The notes beneath the pieces were generated by a model. It ran no database searches, was not told where the DNA came from, and saw only the letters and a program-made list of their open reading frames with translations. Source: Lampropedia cohaerens (GTDB taxonomy: Bacteria > Pseudomonadota > Gammaproteobacteria > Burkholderiales > Burkholderiaceae_C). From it: a stretch of 64,000 nt of DNA. A program made the position numbers and the translations under genes. This document shows positions 47,845-58,451 of the stretch, piece after piece (the stretch's first letter is position 1; each line of letters opens with the position of its first letter). Location: positions 1-64,000 of the forward strand of contig NZ_LBNQ01000013.1 of assembly GCF_001005215.1 (NCBI RefSeq), read 5' to 3'.

Positions 47845-49008
47845 ATGAAGATTCACGAGTACCAAGGCAAGGAAATCTTGCGCAAGTTCGGGGTGCCTGT
47901 GCCCCGTGGCATCCCCGCCTTCACCGTGCAGGAAGCCGTGGAAGCGGCGCAGAAGCTGGGCGGCCCGGTCTGGGTGGTCAAGGCGCAGATCCATGCCGGC
48001 GGCCGTGGCAAGGGTGGTGGCGTGAAGGTCGCCAAGAGCATTGATGAGGTCAAGACGCTGGCCGAGCAAATCCTGGGCATGCAGCTGGTCACGCACCAGA
48101 CCGGCCCGGAAGGCCAGAAGGTGCGCCGCCTCTACATCGAGGAAGGTGCCGACATCCAGAAGGAATATTACATTTCGGTAGTCACTGACCGTGCCACCCA
48201 GAAGGTGGCCTTCATTGCCTCCAGCGAAGGCGGCATGGACATCGAGGAAGTGGCACACAGCACGCCCGAGAAGATTGTCAAAGTGTTTGTCGATCCGCTG
48301 GTTGGCATGACCGACGAGCAGGCCAGGGAGCTGGCGCAGGGCATCAACCTGCCGGCTGACTCCGAGGCGCAGTTCATCGACCTGGCCAAGAAGCTCTACC
48401 AGTGCTACATGGAGACCGACGCCTCGCTGGTCGAGATCAACCCGCTCAACCGCGACAGCCAGGGCAACCTCATTGCGCTGGACGCCAAGTTCAACTTTGA
48501 CTCCAACGCGCTGTTTCGCCATCCCGAGATCGTGGCGCTGCGCGACCTGGACGAGGAAGACCCGGCCGAAGTCGAAGCCTCCAAGTACGACCTGGCGTAC
48601 ATCAGCCTGGACGGCAACATCGGCTGCCTGGTCAACGGCGCGGGTCTGGCCATGGCGACGATGGACACCATCAAGCTGTTTGGCGGCGAGCCGGCCAACT
48701 TCCTTGACGTGGGCGGTGGTGCCACGCCCGAGAAGGTGACCGAGGCCTTCAAGATCATGCTGCAAAACCCCAAGGTCGAGGCGATTCTGGTCAACATCTT
48801 CGGTGGCATCATGAAGTGCGACACCATTGCCACCGGCGTCATTACCGCCAGCAAGGCCGTGAACCTGAAAGTGCCACTGGTGGTGCGCATGAAGGGTACG
48901 AACGAGGAACTGGGCAAAAAAATGCTGGCCGAATCCGGCCTTCCCATCATCAGTGCCGACACGATGGCCGAAGCCGCCGAAAAAGTCGTCGCCGCGGTCA
49001 AGAAGTAA
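47845..49008 (+). CDS. sucC: Succinyl-CoA synthetase beta subunit
   Basis: SucC binds ADP/GDP and succinate and, with SucD, makes ATP or GTP in the TCA cycle. The ATP-grasp start [22 protein letters not shown] is conserved, as are [16 protein letters not shown] and the C-terminal [17 protein letters not shown]. Length (387 aa) is standard. The ATG follows an AGAGAT ribosome binding site region. sucD follows 9 bp after the stop. Confidence 0.98.
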   Translation: MKIHEYQGKEILRKFGVPVPRGIPAFTVQEAVEAAQKLGGPVWVVKAQIHAGGRGKGGGVKVAKSIDEVKTLAEQILGMQLVTHQTGPEGQKVRRLYIEEGADIQKEYYISVVTDRATQKVAFIASSEGGMDIEEVAHSTPEKIVKVFVDPLVGMTDEQARELAQGINLPADSEAQFIDLAKKLYQCYMETDASLVEINPLNRDSQGNLIALDAKFNFDSNALFRHPEIVALRDLDEEDPAEVEASKYDLAYISLDGNIGCLVNGAGLAMATMDTIKLFGGEPANFLDVGGGATPEKVTEAFKIMLQNPKVEAILVNIFGGIMKCDTIATGVITASKAVNLKVPLVVRMKGTNEELGKKMLAESGLPIISADTMAEAAEKVVAAVKK

Positions 49009-49017
49009 GGAATCGCC

Positions 49018-49911
49018 ATGTCCATCTACATCAATAAAGACACCAAAGTCATCACCCAAGGCATCACCGGCAAGACGGGCCAGTTCCACACCGAAAAGTG
49101 CATCGAGTACGCCAACGGCAAGAACTGCTTTGTCGCTGGCGTCAACCCCAAGAAGGCGGGCGAGAAGATCTTTGACGTGCCGATCTACGCCTCGGTCAAG
49201 GAAGCCGCAGGCGAAACCGGCGCTACCGTGTCGGTGATCTACGTGCCGCCGGCAGGCGCTGCTGCTGCCATCTGGGAGGCTGTCGAAGCCGATCTGGATC
49301 TGGTCATCTGTATTACCGAGGGCATCCCTGTGCGCGACATGCTGATCGTGCGCAACAAGATGAAGCAGAAGGAAGCCGCTGGCGGCAAGAAGACGCTGCT
49401 GCTCGGCCCCAACTGCCCCGGTCTGATCACCCCTGAGGAGATCAAGATCGGCATCATGCCCGGCCACATTCACAAGAAGGGCCGCGTCGGCGTGGTCTCC
49501 CGCTCGGGCACGCTGACCTATGAAGCCGTGGCGCAGCTGACCGAACTGGGCATTGGCCAGTCGTCGGCCGTGGGCATTGGCGGCGATCCGATCAACGGCC
49601 TCAAGCACATCGACGTGATGAAGGCCTTCAATGACGACCCGGACACTGACGCTGTCATCATGATCGGCGAGATCGGTGGGCCCGATGAGGCCGATGCCGC
49701 ACGCTGGTGCAAGGAACACATGAAAAAGCCCGTGGTCGGCTTCATCGCCGGCGTCACCGCTCCTGCGGGCAAGCGCATGGGCCATGCTGGCGCCTTGATC
49801 TCTGGCGGCGAGGACACGGCCGAGGCCAAGCTCGCCGTGATGGAGGAGTGCGGCTTTACCGTCACCCGCAACCCTTCCGAAATGGGCCGCTTGCTCAAGA
49901 AGCTGCTGTAA
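49018..49911 (+). CDS. sucD: Succinyl-CoA synthetase alpha subunit
   Basis: SucD carries the CoA site and the His that is phosphorylated during catalysis. Visible features: [16 protein letters not shown] at the CoA-binding Rossmann domain, [20 protein letters not shown], and the active-site His in [13 protein letters not shown]. Length is 297 aa. It forms an operon with sucC and ends just before a strong terminator. Confidence 0.98.
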   Translation: MSIYINKDTKVITQGITGKTGQFHTEKCIEYANGKNCFVAGVNPKKAGEKIFDVPIYASVKEAAGETGATVSVIYVPPAGAAAAIWEAVEADLDLVICITEGIPVRDMLIVRNKMKQKEAAGGKKTLLLGPNCPGLITPEEIKIGIMPGHIHKKGRVGVVSRSGTLTYEAVAQLTELGIGQSSAVGIGGDPINGLKHIDVMKAFNDDPDTDAVIMIGEIGGPDEADAARWCKEHMKKPVVGFIAGVTAPAGKRMGHAGALISGGEDTAEAKLAVMEECGFTVTRNPSEMGRLLKKLL

Positions 49912-49943
49912 CGCACACAGGCACGCTGCGCAGTCAGAAAGAA

Positions 49944-49976
49944 GCCCCGCACGGCAGCAGCCGGCGGGGTTTTTTT
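49944..49976 (+). terminator. Rho-independent terminator of sucCD
   Basis: GCCCCGC and GCGGGGT pair around an inner CGGC/GCCG stem, followed by seven T residues. It is 33 bp after the sucD stop. Confidence 0.92.
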
Positions 49977-50153
49977 ACTAGCCCTGTGGTTCAGCCCGAT
50001 GCCCCAGCGGGTGCGGGCATTGCGACGCATGAACCGATCGCAAACGGCTTCTTGGCAATGTGCGCCTGTCCCACAGCGTGCGCGTTGACGGGTCAAGCGC
50101 CTTTGCGCGGAGACTCATGCCTGGGCCTCCGCGCAGAGGCTAGTCGACGACTG

Positions 50154-52073
50154 TCACTCTCCGGCGGCCGGGCCGATGAAGCGCTTGGTGCTGTAGAGGT
50201 CAGCATCAAGCTTGCGCAGGATCGGCAGGCCGGTGCCAGGATCGGCAGGCTGTTTCTGAAGATACTGGAAGAACACGTCTGAGTCGAGCACGCCGATATC
50301 CAGCACCCGCTCGGCCGGCACATTGGCGAGGGTTTCATAGCCATCACCACCATTGGCATTGAAGCTCAGCACGGCCAGCTTGTAGGTCTTGCTGGGATTG
50401 AGCGGCTCCCATAGGCCTGTGGTGGCATTGCGAACTTCCAGCGCGCTGGCGCGTTGGCCCTTGGGCTGGGTGGCGTCCACCTCAAAACGCAGCCCACCCG
50501 TGTACGGGTATGGGCCGGTGGAGCCGTTTGGTCGGAACACTGCGTCCAGGCCATCTTCGATCATGCCTTTGACTTCTGTGCCAGTGATTTCCATGGAATA
50601 CAGCATGTTGCCAAAGGGCAGAACGGCAATCGCATCGGCGGCAGTGACACGGCCTGGCAGCAGCGGAACCCGCACGCCCCCGCCGCTTTGCAGCGAGATG
50701 TCGGCGCCGCCGTAGACGTCCTGTGCTATCTCAAGATAGGCCTGCGCGGCAATCTGCTGGATGTCGCCCCCGCGCGCATTGACCTCGCCAAGTGCGTTGC
50801 AGCTTTCGCTGGAGCGGCTGTAGTCGACACTGCCCGGCCCACCCGGTACCCGGCGCGAGCAGAGCTCTTCCTGTACCAGCGCTACCTCGGTGGTGTTGAA
50901 GACTTCCAGCTTCTCGGCAAAAGGCGCCAACGTCTGCGCCGCCTGCACATCTTCGCTGGTGATGCGCAGGAAGCCGCTGGCGTTCACGTCGGCCTGGACT
51001 GCGGCGAATTCGCCGGCGGTCAGCGCGCGGCCATCGTCGTGGGCGAAATCCTCGCCAATCAGCACGTGGGGGGTGCCTTCGCAGGCGGTGACGATGCCCG
51101 CTTCATCGAAGGAGACGTGCAGCTCGCCGACGATCTGGCTGTACTCCCAGGCCTGTACCACGCAGACAGGATCGCCGTCGGCGTTGGTCAGCTGCGTCGG
51201 ATAGGGGCCGGCCGGAGAGCCGATGTCATAGGCGCGCATGCTGTCTGGACCCAGCAGGGTGTGCGAGTCACCCCCCACGATCACGTCCACGCCGCGCAGC
51301 TGGCTGGCTAGCTGCAGGTCATAGCCATAGCCGATGTGCGATTGCACGATGATCTTGTTGATGCCCTCGGCGCTGAGTCGGTCGATCTCGCGCTGCGCGG
51401 CGGCCAGCTCGTCCTCGAATTGGGTGTCGGGGTCGGGGCTGGAAGCGGTCTTGGTCTTGCCGGCAATGGTCAGGCCCACCAGGCCGATCCGCTGGCCAGC
51501 GCGCTCGATCACGGTGGAGGGCTTGACGTACTCCGGCGCGCGGCTGGGGTGCAGCGCCGAGTTGGCGCCGAACTGAACGTTGGCGCTGAGCACCTGTGTC
51601 TCGCAGGGGCCACCGCGCAGCATGTCCAGGAAATTCTTCAATCCCGTGTCGCCCTTGTCGAACTCGTGGTTGCCCAGGGTGAACGTATCAAAGCACACAG
51701 TGTTCATCAGCGCCGCGTCGGCCTCGCCGTCGGCGCCGGCGCGGTTGAAGTAGAGTGTGCCGGTCAGCGCATCGCCAGCATGGATCTTGATGACATTGTC
51801 CGACTGCTTGTCCAACTCCCGCAGCGCCTGTGCAACCCGCGCAAAGCCCGCGGCGGAGACGCTGATTTCGGCACGCTCGGCTGCGCCCGTATCAAGCAGC
51901 AGGCTGCGCGACTTGCCAGCGAGGTTGGAGTGGTGGTCGTTGATGTGCAGGATGGTCAGGTCCAGCGGTTCGGCAAGCGGCGTGTCGTCGTCGCTGCCGC
52001 CACAGGCGGCCAGCAGGCCGACGACGCAGACGCAAAGCGCCAGCCGGGCAAAAGGTGGGGCAAAAGAGGCCAT
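50154..52073 (-). CDS. Lipoprotein 5'-nucleotidase (UshA/metallophosphoesterase family)
   Basis: A secreted nucleotidase of 639 residues that probably removes phosphate from nucleotides in the periplasm. The signal peptide ends in the lipobox LLAACGG, so it should be a lipoprotein. The metallophosphoesterase motifs are LTILHINDHHSN, HAGDALTG, LGNHEFDKGD and VGGDSHT. The C-terminal 5'-nucleotidase domain contains NGGDGYETLANVP. I chose the ATG at 52073, which starts the signal peptide; the frame extends 21 codons upstream without a signal. Substrate specificity (5'-nucleotides or 2',3'-cyclic nucleotides) cannot be told. Confidence 0.9.
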   Translation of the reverse strand: MASFAPPFARLALCVCVVGLLAACGGSDDDTPLAEPLDLTILHINDHHSNLAGKSRSLLLDTGAAERAEISVSAAGFARVAQALRELDKQSDNVIKIHAGDALTGTLYFNRAGADGEADAALMNTVCFDTFTLGNHEFDKGDTGLKNFLDMLRGGPCETQVLSANVQFGANSALHPSRAPEYVKPSTVIERAGQRIGLVGLTIAGKTKTASSPDPDTQFEDELAAAQREIDRLSAEGINKIIVQSHIGYGYDLQLASQLRGVDVIVGGDSHTLLGPDSMRAYDIGSPAGPYPTQLTNADGDPVCVVQAWEYSQIVGELHVSFDEAGIVTACEGTPHVLIGEDFAHDDGRALTAGEFAAVQADVNASGFLRITSEDVQAAQTLAPFAEKLEVFNTTEVALVQEELCSRRVPGGPGSVDYSRSSESCNALGEVNARGGDIQQIAAQAYLEIAQDVYGGADISLQSGGGVRVPLLPGRVTAADAIAVLPFGNMLYSMEITGTEVKGMIEDGLDAVFRPNGSTGPYPYTGGLRFEVDATQPKGQRASALEVRNATTGLWEPLNPSKTYKLAVLSFNANGGDGYETLANVPAERVLDIGVLDSDVFFQYLQKQPADPGTGLPILRKLDADLYSTKRFIGPAAGE

Positions 52074-52178
52074 GGTTGCTATGCTCGCGAGCAGTTTGAA
52101 AACTGTAAGTTTCCAAACTGACCATGACGCGGCCATGACAGCCCCGCGTGATGGTGGCCTCTGCGTCGCAAGGTCGCA

Positions 52179-53336
52179 CTACAGCCGCCGCAGCCGCTCC
52201 AGCGCGGTGCGCAGTGTCTGCTCCTGCTTGGCAAAGCAAAAGCGCACGGTGCACTGGTTGAAACCATCGCCATAGAAGGCCGATGTCGGGATGGCCGCCA
52301 CGCCGATCTCGCGCGTCAGCCATTGGCAGAACTCGGCTTCGGGCAGGTCGCTGATGGCCGAGTAATCCACGGTCTGGAAATAAGTGCCCCTGCACTCGAG
52401 CAGCTTCAGGCGCGTGTCTGCCAGCCCGGCGCGGAAGAAGTCGCGCTTGGCCTGGTAGAACGCCGGCAACCCGAGATACGGCGCCGGGTCCTGCAGGTAG
52501 CGGGCCAGCCCGATCTGCATCGGGGTATTCACCGTGAAGACGTTGAACTGGTGGATCTTGCGGAACTCCGCCATCAGCGCGGCCGGCGCGGCCACCGTGC
52601 CGACCTTCCAGCCCGTGACGTGGAAGGTCTTGCCGAAGCTGGAGACGACAAAGCTGCGTGCGGCCAGCTGCGGGTAGCGCGAGACGCTCTCGTGCCGCAG
52701 GCCGTCATAGACCATGTGCTCGTAGACCTCATCGCTGAGCAGCAGCACGTTGGTGGGCGCCAGCAGCTCCTGCAGCGTCAGCATCTCGGACTGCGTCCAC
52801 ACCGTGCCACTGGGGTTGTGCGGCGAATTGATGATGAGCAGCCGCGTGCGCGGCGTGATGGCCGCGGCAATGCGATCGAAATCCGGGCGGAAGCTGCCGG
52901 CGGTCAGGGCCACGCGCACCGGTACGGCGCCGGCCATGCGCACGGCCGGTACATAGCTGTCGTAGCTGGGGTCGAGCACGATGACTTCATCGCCCGGTTG
53001 CACTACCGCGAGGATGGCCGTCAGCAGCGCCTGCGTGGCACCGGCCGTGACGGTGATCTCGCTGGCCGCGTCATAACGGTGGCCGTACAGTGATGCAATC
53101 TTGGCTGCGACCGCCTCACGTAGCGGCGCGGCACCTGCCATCGGCGGGTACTGGTTGTGGCCCTGTGCCATGGCCTCTGAGACAGCCTGGGTCAGCGCCG
53201 GATCACAGTGGAAGTCCGGAAAGCCCTGTCCGAGGTTGACGGCCTGGTGCTCGGCCGCCAGTGCGGACATGGTGGTGAAGATCGTGGTGCCGACGTCAGG
53301 CAGCCGGCTCTGGATTGCGGGTGAAGGGTAGGCCAT
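52179..53336 (-). CDS. Methionine/kynurenine-type aminotransferase (class I/II, PLP)
   Basis: A fold-type I PLP aminotransferase of 385 residues close to YbdL-type methionine aminotransferases. It has VNLGQGFPDFHCDPAL, NQYPPMAGAAPLREAVA, SPHNPSGTVW, and the PLP Lys in SSFGKTFHVTGWKVG. The start at 53336 is chosen at MAYPSP. In methionine salvage, such enzymes transaminate 2-oxo-4-methylthiobutanoate, but kynurenine activity is also common, so the substrate is left open. Confidence 0.9.
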   Translation of the reverse strand: MAYPSPAIQSRLPDVGTTIFTTMSALAAEHQAVNLGQGFPDFHCDPALTQAVSEAMAQGHNQYPPMAGAAPLREAVAAKIASLYGHRYDAASEITVTAGATQALLTAILAVVQPGDEVIVLDPSYDSYVPAVRMAGAVPVRVALTAGSFRPDFDRIAAAITPRTRLLIINSPHNPSGTVWTQSEMLTLQELLAPTNVLLLSDEVYEHMVYDGLRHESVSRYPQLAARSFVVSSFGKTFHVTGWKVGTVAAPAALMAEFRKIHQFNVFTVNTPMQIGLARYLQDPAPYLGLPAFYQAKRDFFRAGLADTRLKLLECRGTYFQTVDYSAISDLPEAEFCQWLTREIGVAAIPTSAFYGDGFNQCTVRFCFAKQEQTLRTALERLRRL

Positions 53337-53438
53337 GGAAGCGGGTGGGACGAAAAAAGTAGGCGCAAGCAACGGCTGTGCCCGCGTGGGCGCAGCGCAC
53401 GGAAGAACCGTGCACAGGGCCGAAGCTTACGCCGACTT

Positions 53439-53651
53439 TCAGCAGCAGCGCACCGGCCGCCCCTTGCCGCCGCCATAGCGCGCGTCGATGCGGTTGCGGA
53501 AGAACTCCTCATAGCTCATGTAAGGCTGGCCAGGATGGTTTTCCTCCATGTGCCGCACGTAGGTGCCGTAGTCCGGCATGCCCACCAGCATGCGCGCGGC
53601 CTGACCCAGGTAGCTGCCCGTCTCGCGCAGTTTCACCAGTTTGCTGAACAT
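53439..53651 (-). CDS. YbdD/YjiX family small protein
   Basis: This 70-residue protein of the YbdD/YjiX (DUF466) family has [42 protein letters not shown], the family core. It lies 27 bp downstream of cstA, as in many bacteria, and is likely a partner or regulator of that transporter. The end RCC is unusual. Confidence 0.9.
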   Translation of the reverse strand: MFSKLVKLRETGSYLGQAARMLVGMPDYGTYVRHMEENHPGQPYMSYEEFFRNRIDARYGGGKGRPVRCC

Positions 53652-53678
53652 CGGGATGACTCCTTGCGCGTTGTTGTC

Positions 53679-55757
53679 TTACGCGCTCGCTGCCGGAATC
53701 GGCTGGAAGGGCGTTTCCTGGTCGCTGCGCTGTGGATTGCGCCAGCCGGCAATTCCGACCTTCACCGCGTAGAACAGAATGCTGTAGACCACCAGCAGGA
53801 ACAGCGCCGTCAGCACCGTATTGGTCCAGGCGTTGAAGACGATGTGCTGCATCTGCTCCATGGACTTGGCTGGCGCGAGAAGCTCGCCCGAAGCCATGGC
53901 CGCGCTGTACTTGTTGGCCAGGGCGATGAAGCCCACGGTAGGATCGGAATCGAACAGCTTGATCAGGCTGGCCGCGGTGGTGCAGATGACCAGCCACAGC
54001 GCAGGCAAGGCGGTGACCCAGGCGTAGCGCTGGCGCTTCATCTTGATGATGACGACCGTGGCCAGCATCAGCGCGATCGCCGCCAGCATCTGGTTGGAGA
54101 TGCCAAACAGCGGCCACAGCGTGTTGATGCCGCCGAGCGGATCGACCACACCCTGATACAGCAGCCAGCCCCACAGCGCCACGCAGCCGCCGGTGCCGAT
54201 GATGTTGGCGCCCCAGGAATCGGTCCTGCGCAGCGCGGGGATGAAGTTGCCCAGCAGGTCCTGCAGCATGAAGCGGCCAGCGCGCGTGCCGGCATCCACG
54301 GCAGTCAGGATGAACAAGGCTTCAAACAGGATGGCAAAGTGGTACCAGAAGGCCATCGTCCCGTCACCGGGCAGCACCTGGTGCAGGATGTAGGCAATGC
54401 CCACGGCCAGCGTAGGCGCGCCACCAGCGCGCGCCAGGATGGTGTTCTCGCCGACGTCCACGGCTGTCTGCGAAAGTTGCTCAGGCGTGATGGTAAAGCC
54501 CCAGGAACTGACGGTGGCGGCCACGGTGTGCACGTCCGAGCCGACCAGCGCGGCCGGACTGTTCATGGCGAAGTAGATGCCTGGTTCGATGACCGAGGCG
54601 GCCACCATGGCCATGATGGCCACGAAGGACTCCATCAGCATGCCACCGTAGCCGATGTAGCGGGCATGCGGTTCGCGCTCAAGCAGCTTGGGCGTCGTGC
54701 CCGAGGAGATCAGTGCGTGAAAGCCCGAGACGGCACCACACGCGATCGTGATGAACAGGAATGGGAACAGACTGCCTTTCCACACCGGGCCTGTGCCGTC
54801 GATGAACTGGGTCAGCGCAGGCATCTTCAGCTCAGGGCTGACGAATACGATGCCCAGCGCCAGGCCCAGGATCGTGCCGATCTTCAGGAAGGTCGACAGA
54901 TAGTCGCGCGGCGCCAGCAGCAGCCACACGGGCAGGACCGAGGCAATCGCGCCATAGGCGATCAGCATCCAGGTGATCTGCACGCCGGTAAAGGTGAAGG
55001 CTGCCGCCCACGCGGGATGCTGGGCAACCCAGCCACCGGCCCAGATCGATGCCAGCAGCAGCACCAGGCCAATGACGGAAATCTCGCCAATGCGCCCGGG
55101 ACGGATGAAGCGCATGTACACGCCCATGAACAGGGCGATCGGGATGGTTGCCAGCACCGTGAACATGCCCCAGGGGCTTTCAGCCAGCGCCTTCACGACG
55201 ATCAGCGCCAGCACCGCCAGGATGATGATCATGATGAGAAACGCGCCGAACAGCGCAATGGTGCCAGGGATCTGCCCCATCTCCTCACGCACCAGCTCGC
55301 CCAGCGAGCGGCCGTTGCGGCGCGAGGAAATGAACAGCACCATGAAGTCCTGCACGGCACCGGCCAGCACCACGCCGGCAATCAGCCACAGCGTGCCCGG
55401 CAGATAGCCCATCTGCGCGGCCAGCACCGGCCCGACCAGTGGCCCCGCGCCGGCGATGGCCGCGAAGTGATGGCCAAACAGGATGTGCTTGTTGGTGGGC
55501 ACGTAATCGAGCCCATCATTGTTCAGTACCGCAGGCGTTGCGCGGTTCGGATCCAGCCCCATTACCTTGTTGGCAATGAACAGGCTGTAATAGCGATAGG
55601 CCACCAGATAAATGGAGACGGCAGCAACGACGATCCACAGCGCGTTGATGGGCTCGCCACGACGCAGGGCCACCACGCCCAGCGCTGCGGCGCCCAGCAG
55701 GGACAGGGCAATCCATCCAAGATGCTGCAGCCAGTTTGTAGAGCTAGTGCGACTCAT
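53679..55757 (-). CDS. cstA: Carbon starvation protein A (pyruvate/peptide transporter)
   Basis: A large (692 aa) inner-membrane protein with many hydrophobic helices. Family features: FGHHFAAIAGAGPLVGPVLAAQMGYLPG near the N-terminus, and GFHALISSGTTPKLLEREPHARYIGYGGMLMESFVAIMA. CstA/BtsT proteins take up pyruvate or peptides under carbon limitation. The start is taken at the ATG at 55757; a TTG at 55766 is also possible. It is followed by the ybdD-like gene. Confidence 0.94.
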   Translation of the reverse strand: MSRTSSTNWLQHLGWIALSLLGAAALGVVALRRGEPINALWIVVAAVSIYLVAYRYYSLFIANKVMGLDPNRATPAVLNNDGLDYVPTNKHILFGHHFAAIAGAGPLVGPVLAAQMGYLPGTLWLIAGVVLAGAVQDFMVLFISSRRNGRSLGELVREEMGQIPGTIALFGAFLIMIIILAVLALIVVKALAESPWGMFTVLATIPIALFMGVYMRFIRPGRIGEISVIGLVLLLASIWAGGWVAQHPAWAAAFTFTGVQITWMLIAYGAIASVLPVWLLLAPRDYLSTFLKIGTILGLALGIVFVSPELKMPALTQFIDGTGPVWKGSLFPFLFITIACGAVSGFHALISSGTTPKLLEREPHARYIGYGGMLMESFVAIMAMVAASVIEPGIYFAMNSPAALVGSDVHTVAATVSSWGFTITPEQLSQTAVDVGENTILARAGGAPTLAVGIAYILHQVLPGDGTMAFWYHFAILFEALFILTAVDAGTRAGRFMLQDLLGNFIPALRRTDSWGANIIGTGGCVALWGWLLYQGVVDPLGGINTLWPLFGISNQMLAAIALMLATVVIIKMKRQRYAWVTALPALWLVICTTAASLIKLFDSDPTVGFIALANKYSAAMASGELLAPAKSMEQMQHIVFNAWTNTVLTALFLLVVYSILFYAVKVGIAGWRNPQRSDQETPFQPIPAASA

Positions 55758-56218
55758 ACTGAACAACCATAAGTAGGGAATTAAACGGCCGACTGTTTCT
55801 GCGGGCAGCTGGCCAGCGAGGCCTCAGATTCTGCGCGCTTGAGCGCCAAGCTGAGCGGGCAAATTGCCGAAAATGGCAGGTTTGCGCCTGATTGCCTAGG
55901 GAGAACAAGGGAAAACACCTAGAGGCGGCGCCGAATTTTCGCGAGGTTAAAGCGCTGCGCGCTCGCCCTGTTCAGCCACTTTTTATGCCTGGCATGCAAG
56001 ATTGCGCGCAGCCTACGGCCGTTACCGCGGCGTTGCATGAGTGCCTGGCGTTGACCGCCAGGGGGGGCGACGCAAACCGGGCCGTCTGCCGGGCGTATGA
56101 AAGTTTCTGATCAGGTTCGTTGGTGTCAACGAGATGGCAATGCAGCGGCATGCCTTGTGCGCTGCCTGTAGGGCAGATGCGGGCCGGCGCTTATCCTGGA
56201 TAGTGAGTGCCGTTTCCC
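55758..56218. other. Gene-free region upstream of cstA
   Basis: This 461-bp stretch lies between cstA (leftward) and the end of the CysB-like gene. One short open frame (55892-56110) has no recognisable features and is not supported. The part next to cstA should hold its promoter; no box pair is convincing. Confidence 0.5.
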
Positions 56219-57160
56219 CTACAGCTCGTAATTGCTCTCTCGCCCGGCCAGCGCGAGCTTGACCTGTTCGCGGCTCAGGCGCGGGCTGATCAGCTCGGCG
56301 AAGCGGTAGACGAACTGGCGCATGTAGGCTCCGCGCTTGAAAGCCACGCGTGCGACGTTCATGCCGAACAGATCGCCCATGGGCCGCACTTCCAGATTGC
56401 CGCGCAGCTCGCCCTGCACGGCCATCTCCGCCACGATGCCAATGCCAAGGCCCAGCTTCACATAAGTGCGAATCACGTCGGAGTCGATCGCCTCAAGAAT
56501 GATGTTGGGCTTGAGTTCGCGGCGCGCAAAGGCGCGGTCAACGCGGCCGCGCCCGGTGAATGACGGGTGGTACGTAATCAGCGGCTCGCTGGTGATATCC
56601 TCCAGCGAGATGCGCGCCTTGCCAGCCAGCGGATGGCTGGGCGGGAAAATCAGTACATGCTGCCATTCGTAGCAGGGCAGCGTCACCAGTTCTGGGTATT
56701 CGGCCAGCGACTCGGTGGCCATGCCGATGTCAGCGACTTCTGTGAGCACCATGTCCGCCACTTCGTGCGGCGTGGCCTGATGCAGGCTGATGTTGACCTT
56801 TGGGTACTCGCCGCGAAACCGCGCCACCGGTTCGGGCAGCACGTAACGCGCCTGGGTGTGGGTGGTGGCAATCGACAGGGTGCCATTGTCCTGCGCGGAA
56901 AAATCACTGCCGATGCGTTTGAGGTTGCCCACCTCGCGCAGAATGATCTCGATGCTTGCGAGCACGTGCTGGCCCGGCTCGGTGACCCTTTTCAGGCGCT
57001 TGCCATGGCGTGCAAAAATTTCGACGCCCAGCTCGTCTTCCAGCTCGATGATGGCTTTGGAGACGCCTGGCTGCGACGTGTGCAAGGCCTTGGCGGCCTC
57101 GGTCAGGTTCAGGTTGCGTCGCACCGCCTCCTGCACGAAACGAAACTGGTGGAGGTTCAT
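56219..57160 (-). CDS. cysB: CysB/Cbl-type LysR regulator
   Basis: A LysR-type regulator of sulfur metabolism, 313 residues. The N-terminus MNLHQFRFVQEAVRRNLNLTEAAKALHTSQPGVSKAIIELEDELGVEIF is typical of CysB and Cbl. The effector domain contains IATTHTQARYVLPEPVARFR and PSFTGRGRVDRAFA, the sulfate/APS-binding region. I chose the ATG at 57160; the frame goes on upstream without homology. CysB normally responds to N-acetylserine and activates sulfate assimilation genes. CysB and Cbl cannot be told apart here. Confidence 0.88.
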   Translation of the reverse strand: MNLHQFRFVQEAVRRNLNLTEAAKALHTSQPGVSKAIIELEDELGVEIFARHGKRLKRVTEPGQHVLASIEIILREVGNLKRIGSDFSAQDNGTLSIATTHTQARYVLPEPVARFRGEYPKVNISLHQATPHEVADMVLTEVADIGMATESLAEYPELVTLPCYEWQHVLIFPPSHPLAGKARISLEDITSEPLITYHPSFTGRGRVDRAFARRELKPNIILEAIDSDVIRTYVKLGLGIGIVAEMAVQGELRGNLEVRPMGDLFGMNVARVAFKRGAYMRQFVYRFAELISPRLSREQVKLALAGRESNYEL

Positions 57161-57300
57161 ATATAACCGTATCGTCTGATGGATCGAGTCAATATTATCT
57201 ATTATCGATAACTTCGCTGCCACGTGCGCAGGTTCTCATGCGATGGCCTGGCCGCATGCACGTGCCATATGTCCCGGATGGGCGAGGGATTGAGATAGAG

Positions 57301-57338
57301 ATACCCAAAATGGGTTTAATTCAACCCAATAAGGGTAT
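57301..57338. repeat. Four-part GGGT/ACCC palindromic site A
   Basis: This 38-bp site starts ATACCC, has TGGGTT and AACCCA around a central TAATTC, and ends GGGTAT. Inverted ACCC/GGGT half-sites occur four times. It is about 140-180 bp upstream of the cysB-like start and beyond the end of the next LysR gene. A related 38-bp site (28 of 38 identical) lies at 61593-61630. Confidence 0.75.
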
Positions 57339-57380
57339 CCTGTCCGGCGAAATGTTCATGAAGGGGCGGCGAGGTCGCCA

Positions 57381-58361
57381 TCAAACGGTGTGCAACCGTT
57401 GCGCCTGCGTGCGGATACAGTGCTTGAACGCGTCCACAATGGCCGGTGCCTGCACGCCTTGTCGCACCACCATGCCGTAAGGCTCGGCACTGGCGCGGAT
57501 GGGCAGCGCCAGCCGTCGCAGGCTGCCAGTCTTCTCGAAAAAATCCACCGTCTCGCGCGACATGAGGGCCACCAGCTCCGGGCTTTTGTTGAGCAGCAGC
57601 GCCGTCGCGAAGGTCGAGGCGGTTTCGATGGGCCTGCACTGCAGCCGCACATTCAGGCTGGCGGCTTCGCGCTCAAGCAGCGTGCGCAAGGGCATGTGAC
57701 CGGGAAACAGGATCCACGGGTACTGCGCAGCCTGTGCCAGCGTCACCTGCTTGCACGGTGCCAGCGGGTGGACGGGGGAGACCGCCACGCGCACTTCCTC
57801 GTCGCACAGCCACTCGAACTGGAACAGCTCCGACCGCGTCGCCACGGAGGTGCGACACAGCGCGATGTCCAGCGTGCCGCTTTGCAAGCCTTCCAGCAGA
57901 TGTGCGCTGGTGCCCTCGTGCAGGTCGACGACCACATCCGGGTGCTGTTTGTGAAACACCAGTAGCGCGTCGGCCATTACAGCGGCCAGCGCGCCGGCAA
58001 TGGTGCCTACCGAAATGCGCACGCCCGCAGCCCGCGACAGCGCCGCCATCTCATTGTGCATGTGCGCCAGGCTGGAGAGCATCAGGCGCGCATGGCGGAT
58101 CACGCAGTGGCCCATGTCGGTGGCTACCAGGCCCTGTGGCGTGCGCGCAAACAGGATTGCACCCAGTGTCTCCTCAATTTCCTTGAGGGCTTTGCTCACG
58201 CCCGGTTGCGACATGTGCAGCAGGCTGGCGGCCTGATGCACCGAGCCCATGTCCTGCACCGCGATCAGCAGCTTGAAGTGGCGGAACTTCAAACGTGCAT
58301 TTACCGCATGCAGCGTGGCCAGCTGCGGGTTTTCCTGACCGGGTTTTTGCGGAGATTCCAT
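57381..58361 (-). CDS. LysR-family regulator, divergent from FAH/SDR/MFS operon
   Basis: A 326-residue LysR regulator with the helix-turn-helix FKLLIAVQDMGSVHQAASLLHMSQPGVSKALKEIEETLG. The effector domain follows from about residue 100. Its start is 90 bp from the divergent FAH gene, the usual arrangement for a LysR protein controlling a catabolic operon and itself. The ligand would be an intermediate of that pathway, which is unknown. Confidence 0.9.
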   Translation of the reverse strand: MESPQKPGQENPQLATLHAVNARLKFRHFKLLIAVQDMGSVHQAASLLHMSQPGVSKALKEIEETLGAILFARTPQGLVATDMGHCVIRHARLMLSSLAHMHNEMAALSRAAGVRISVGTIAGALAAVMADALLVFHKQHPDVVVDLHEGTSAHLLEGLQSGTLDIALCRTSVATRSELFQFEWLCDEEVRVAVSPVHPLAPCKQVTLAQAAQYPWILFPGHMPLRTLLEREAASLNVRLQCRPIETASTFATALLLNKSPELVALMSRETVDFFEKTGSLRRLALPIRASAEPYGMVVRQGVQAPAIVDAFKHCIRTQAQRLHTV

Positions 58362-58451
58362 TTCGTAGATTGCTGGCGATCAAGTCGCATCGGTGCAGGG
58401 CGAAAAACTTTCTAAGCTGCAGGCACTTTTCAACAACTGCGAGAGCTTGCC

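Noticed and set aside
55892-56110. A 72-codon open frame upstream of cstA.
   Set aside because: No homology-like features, no ribosome binding site and atypical composition; treated as non-coding.
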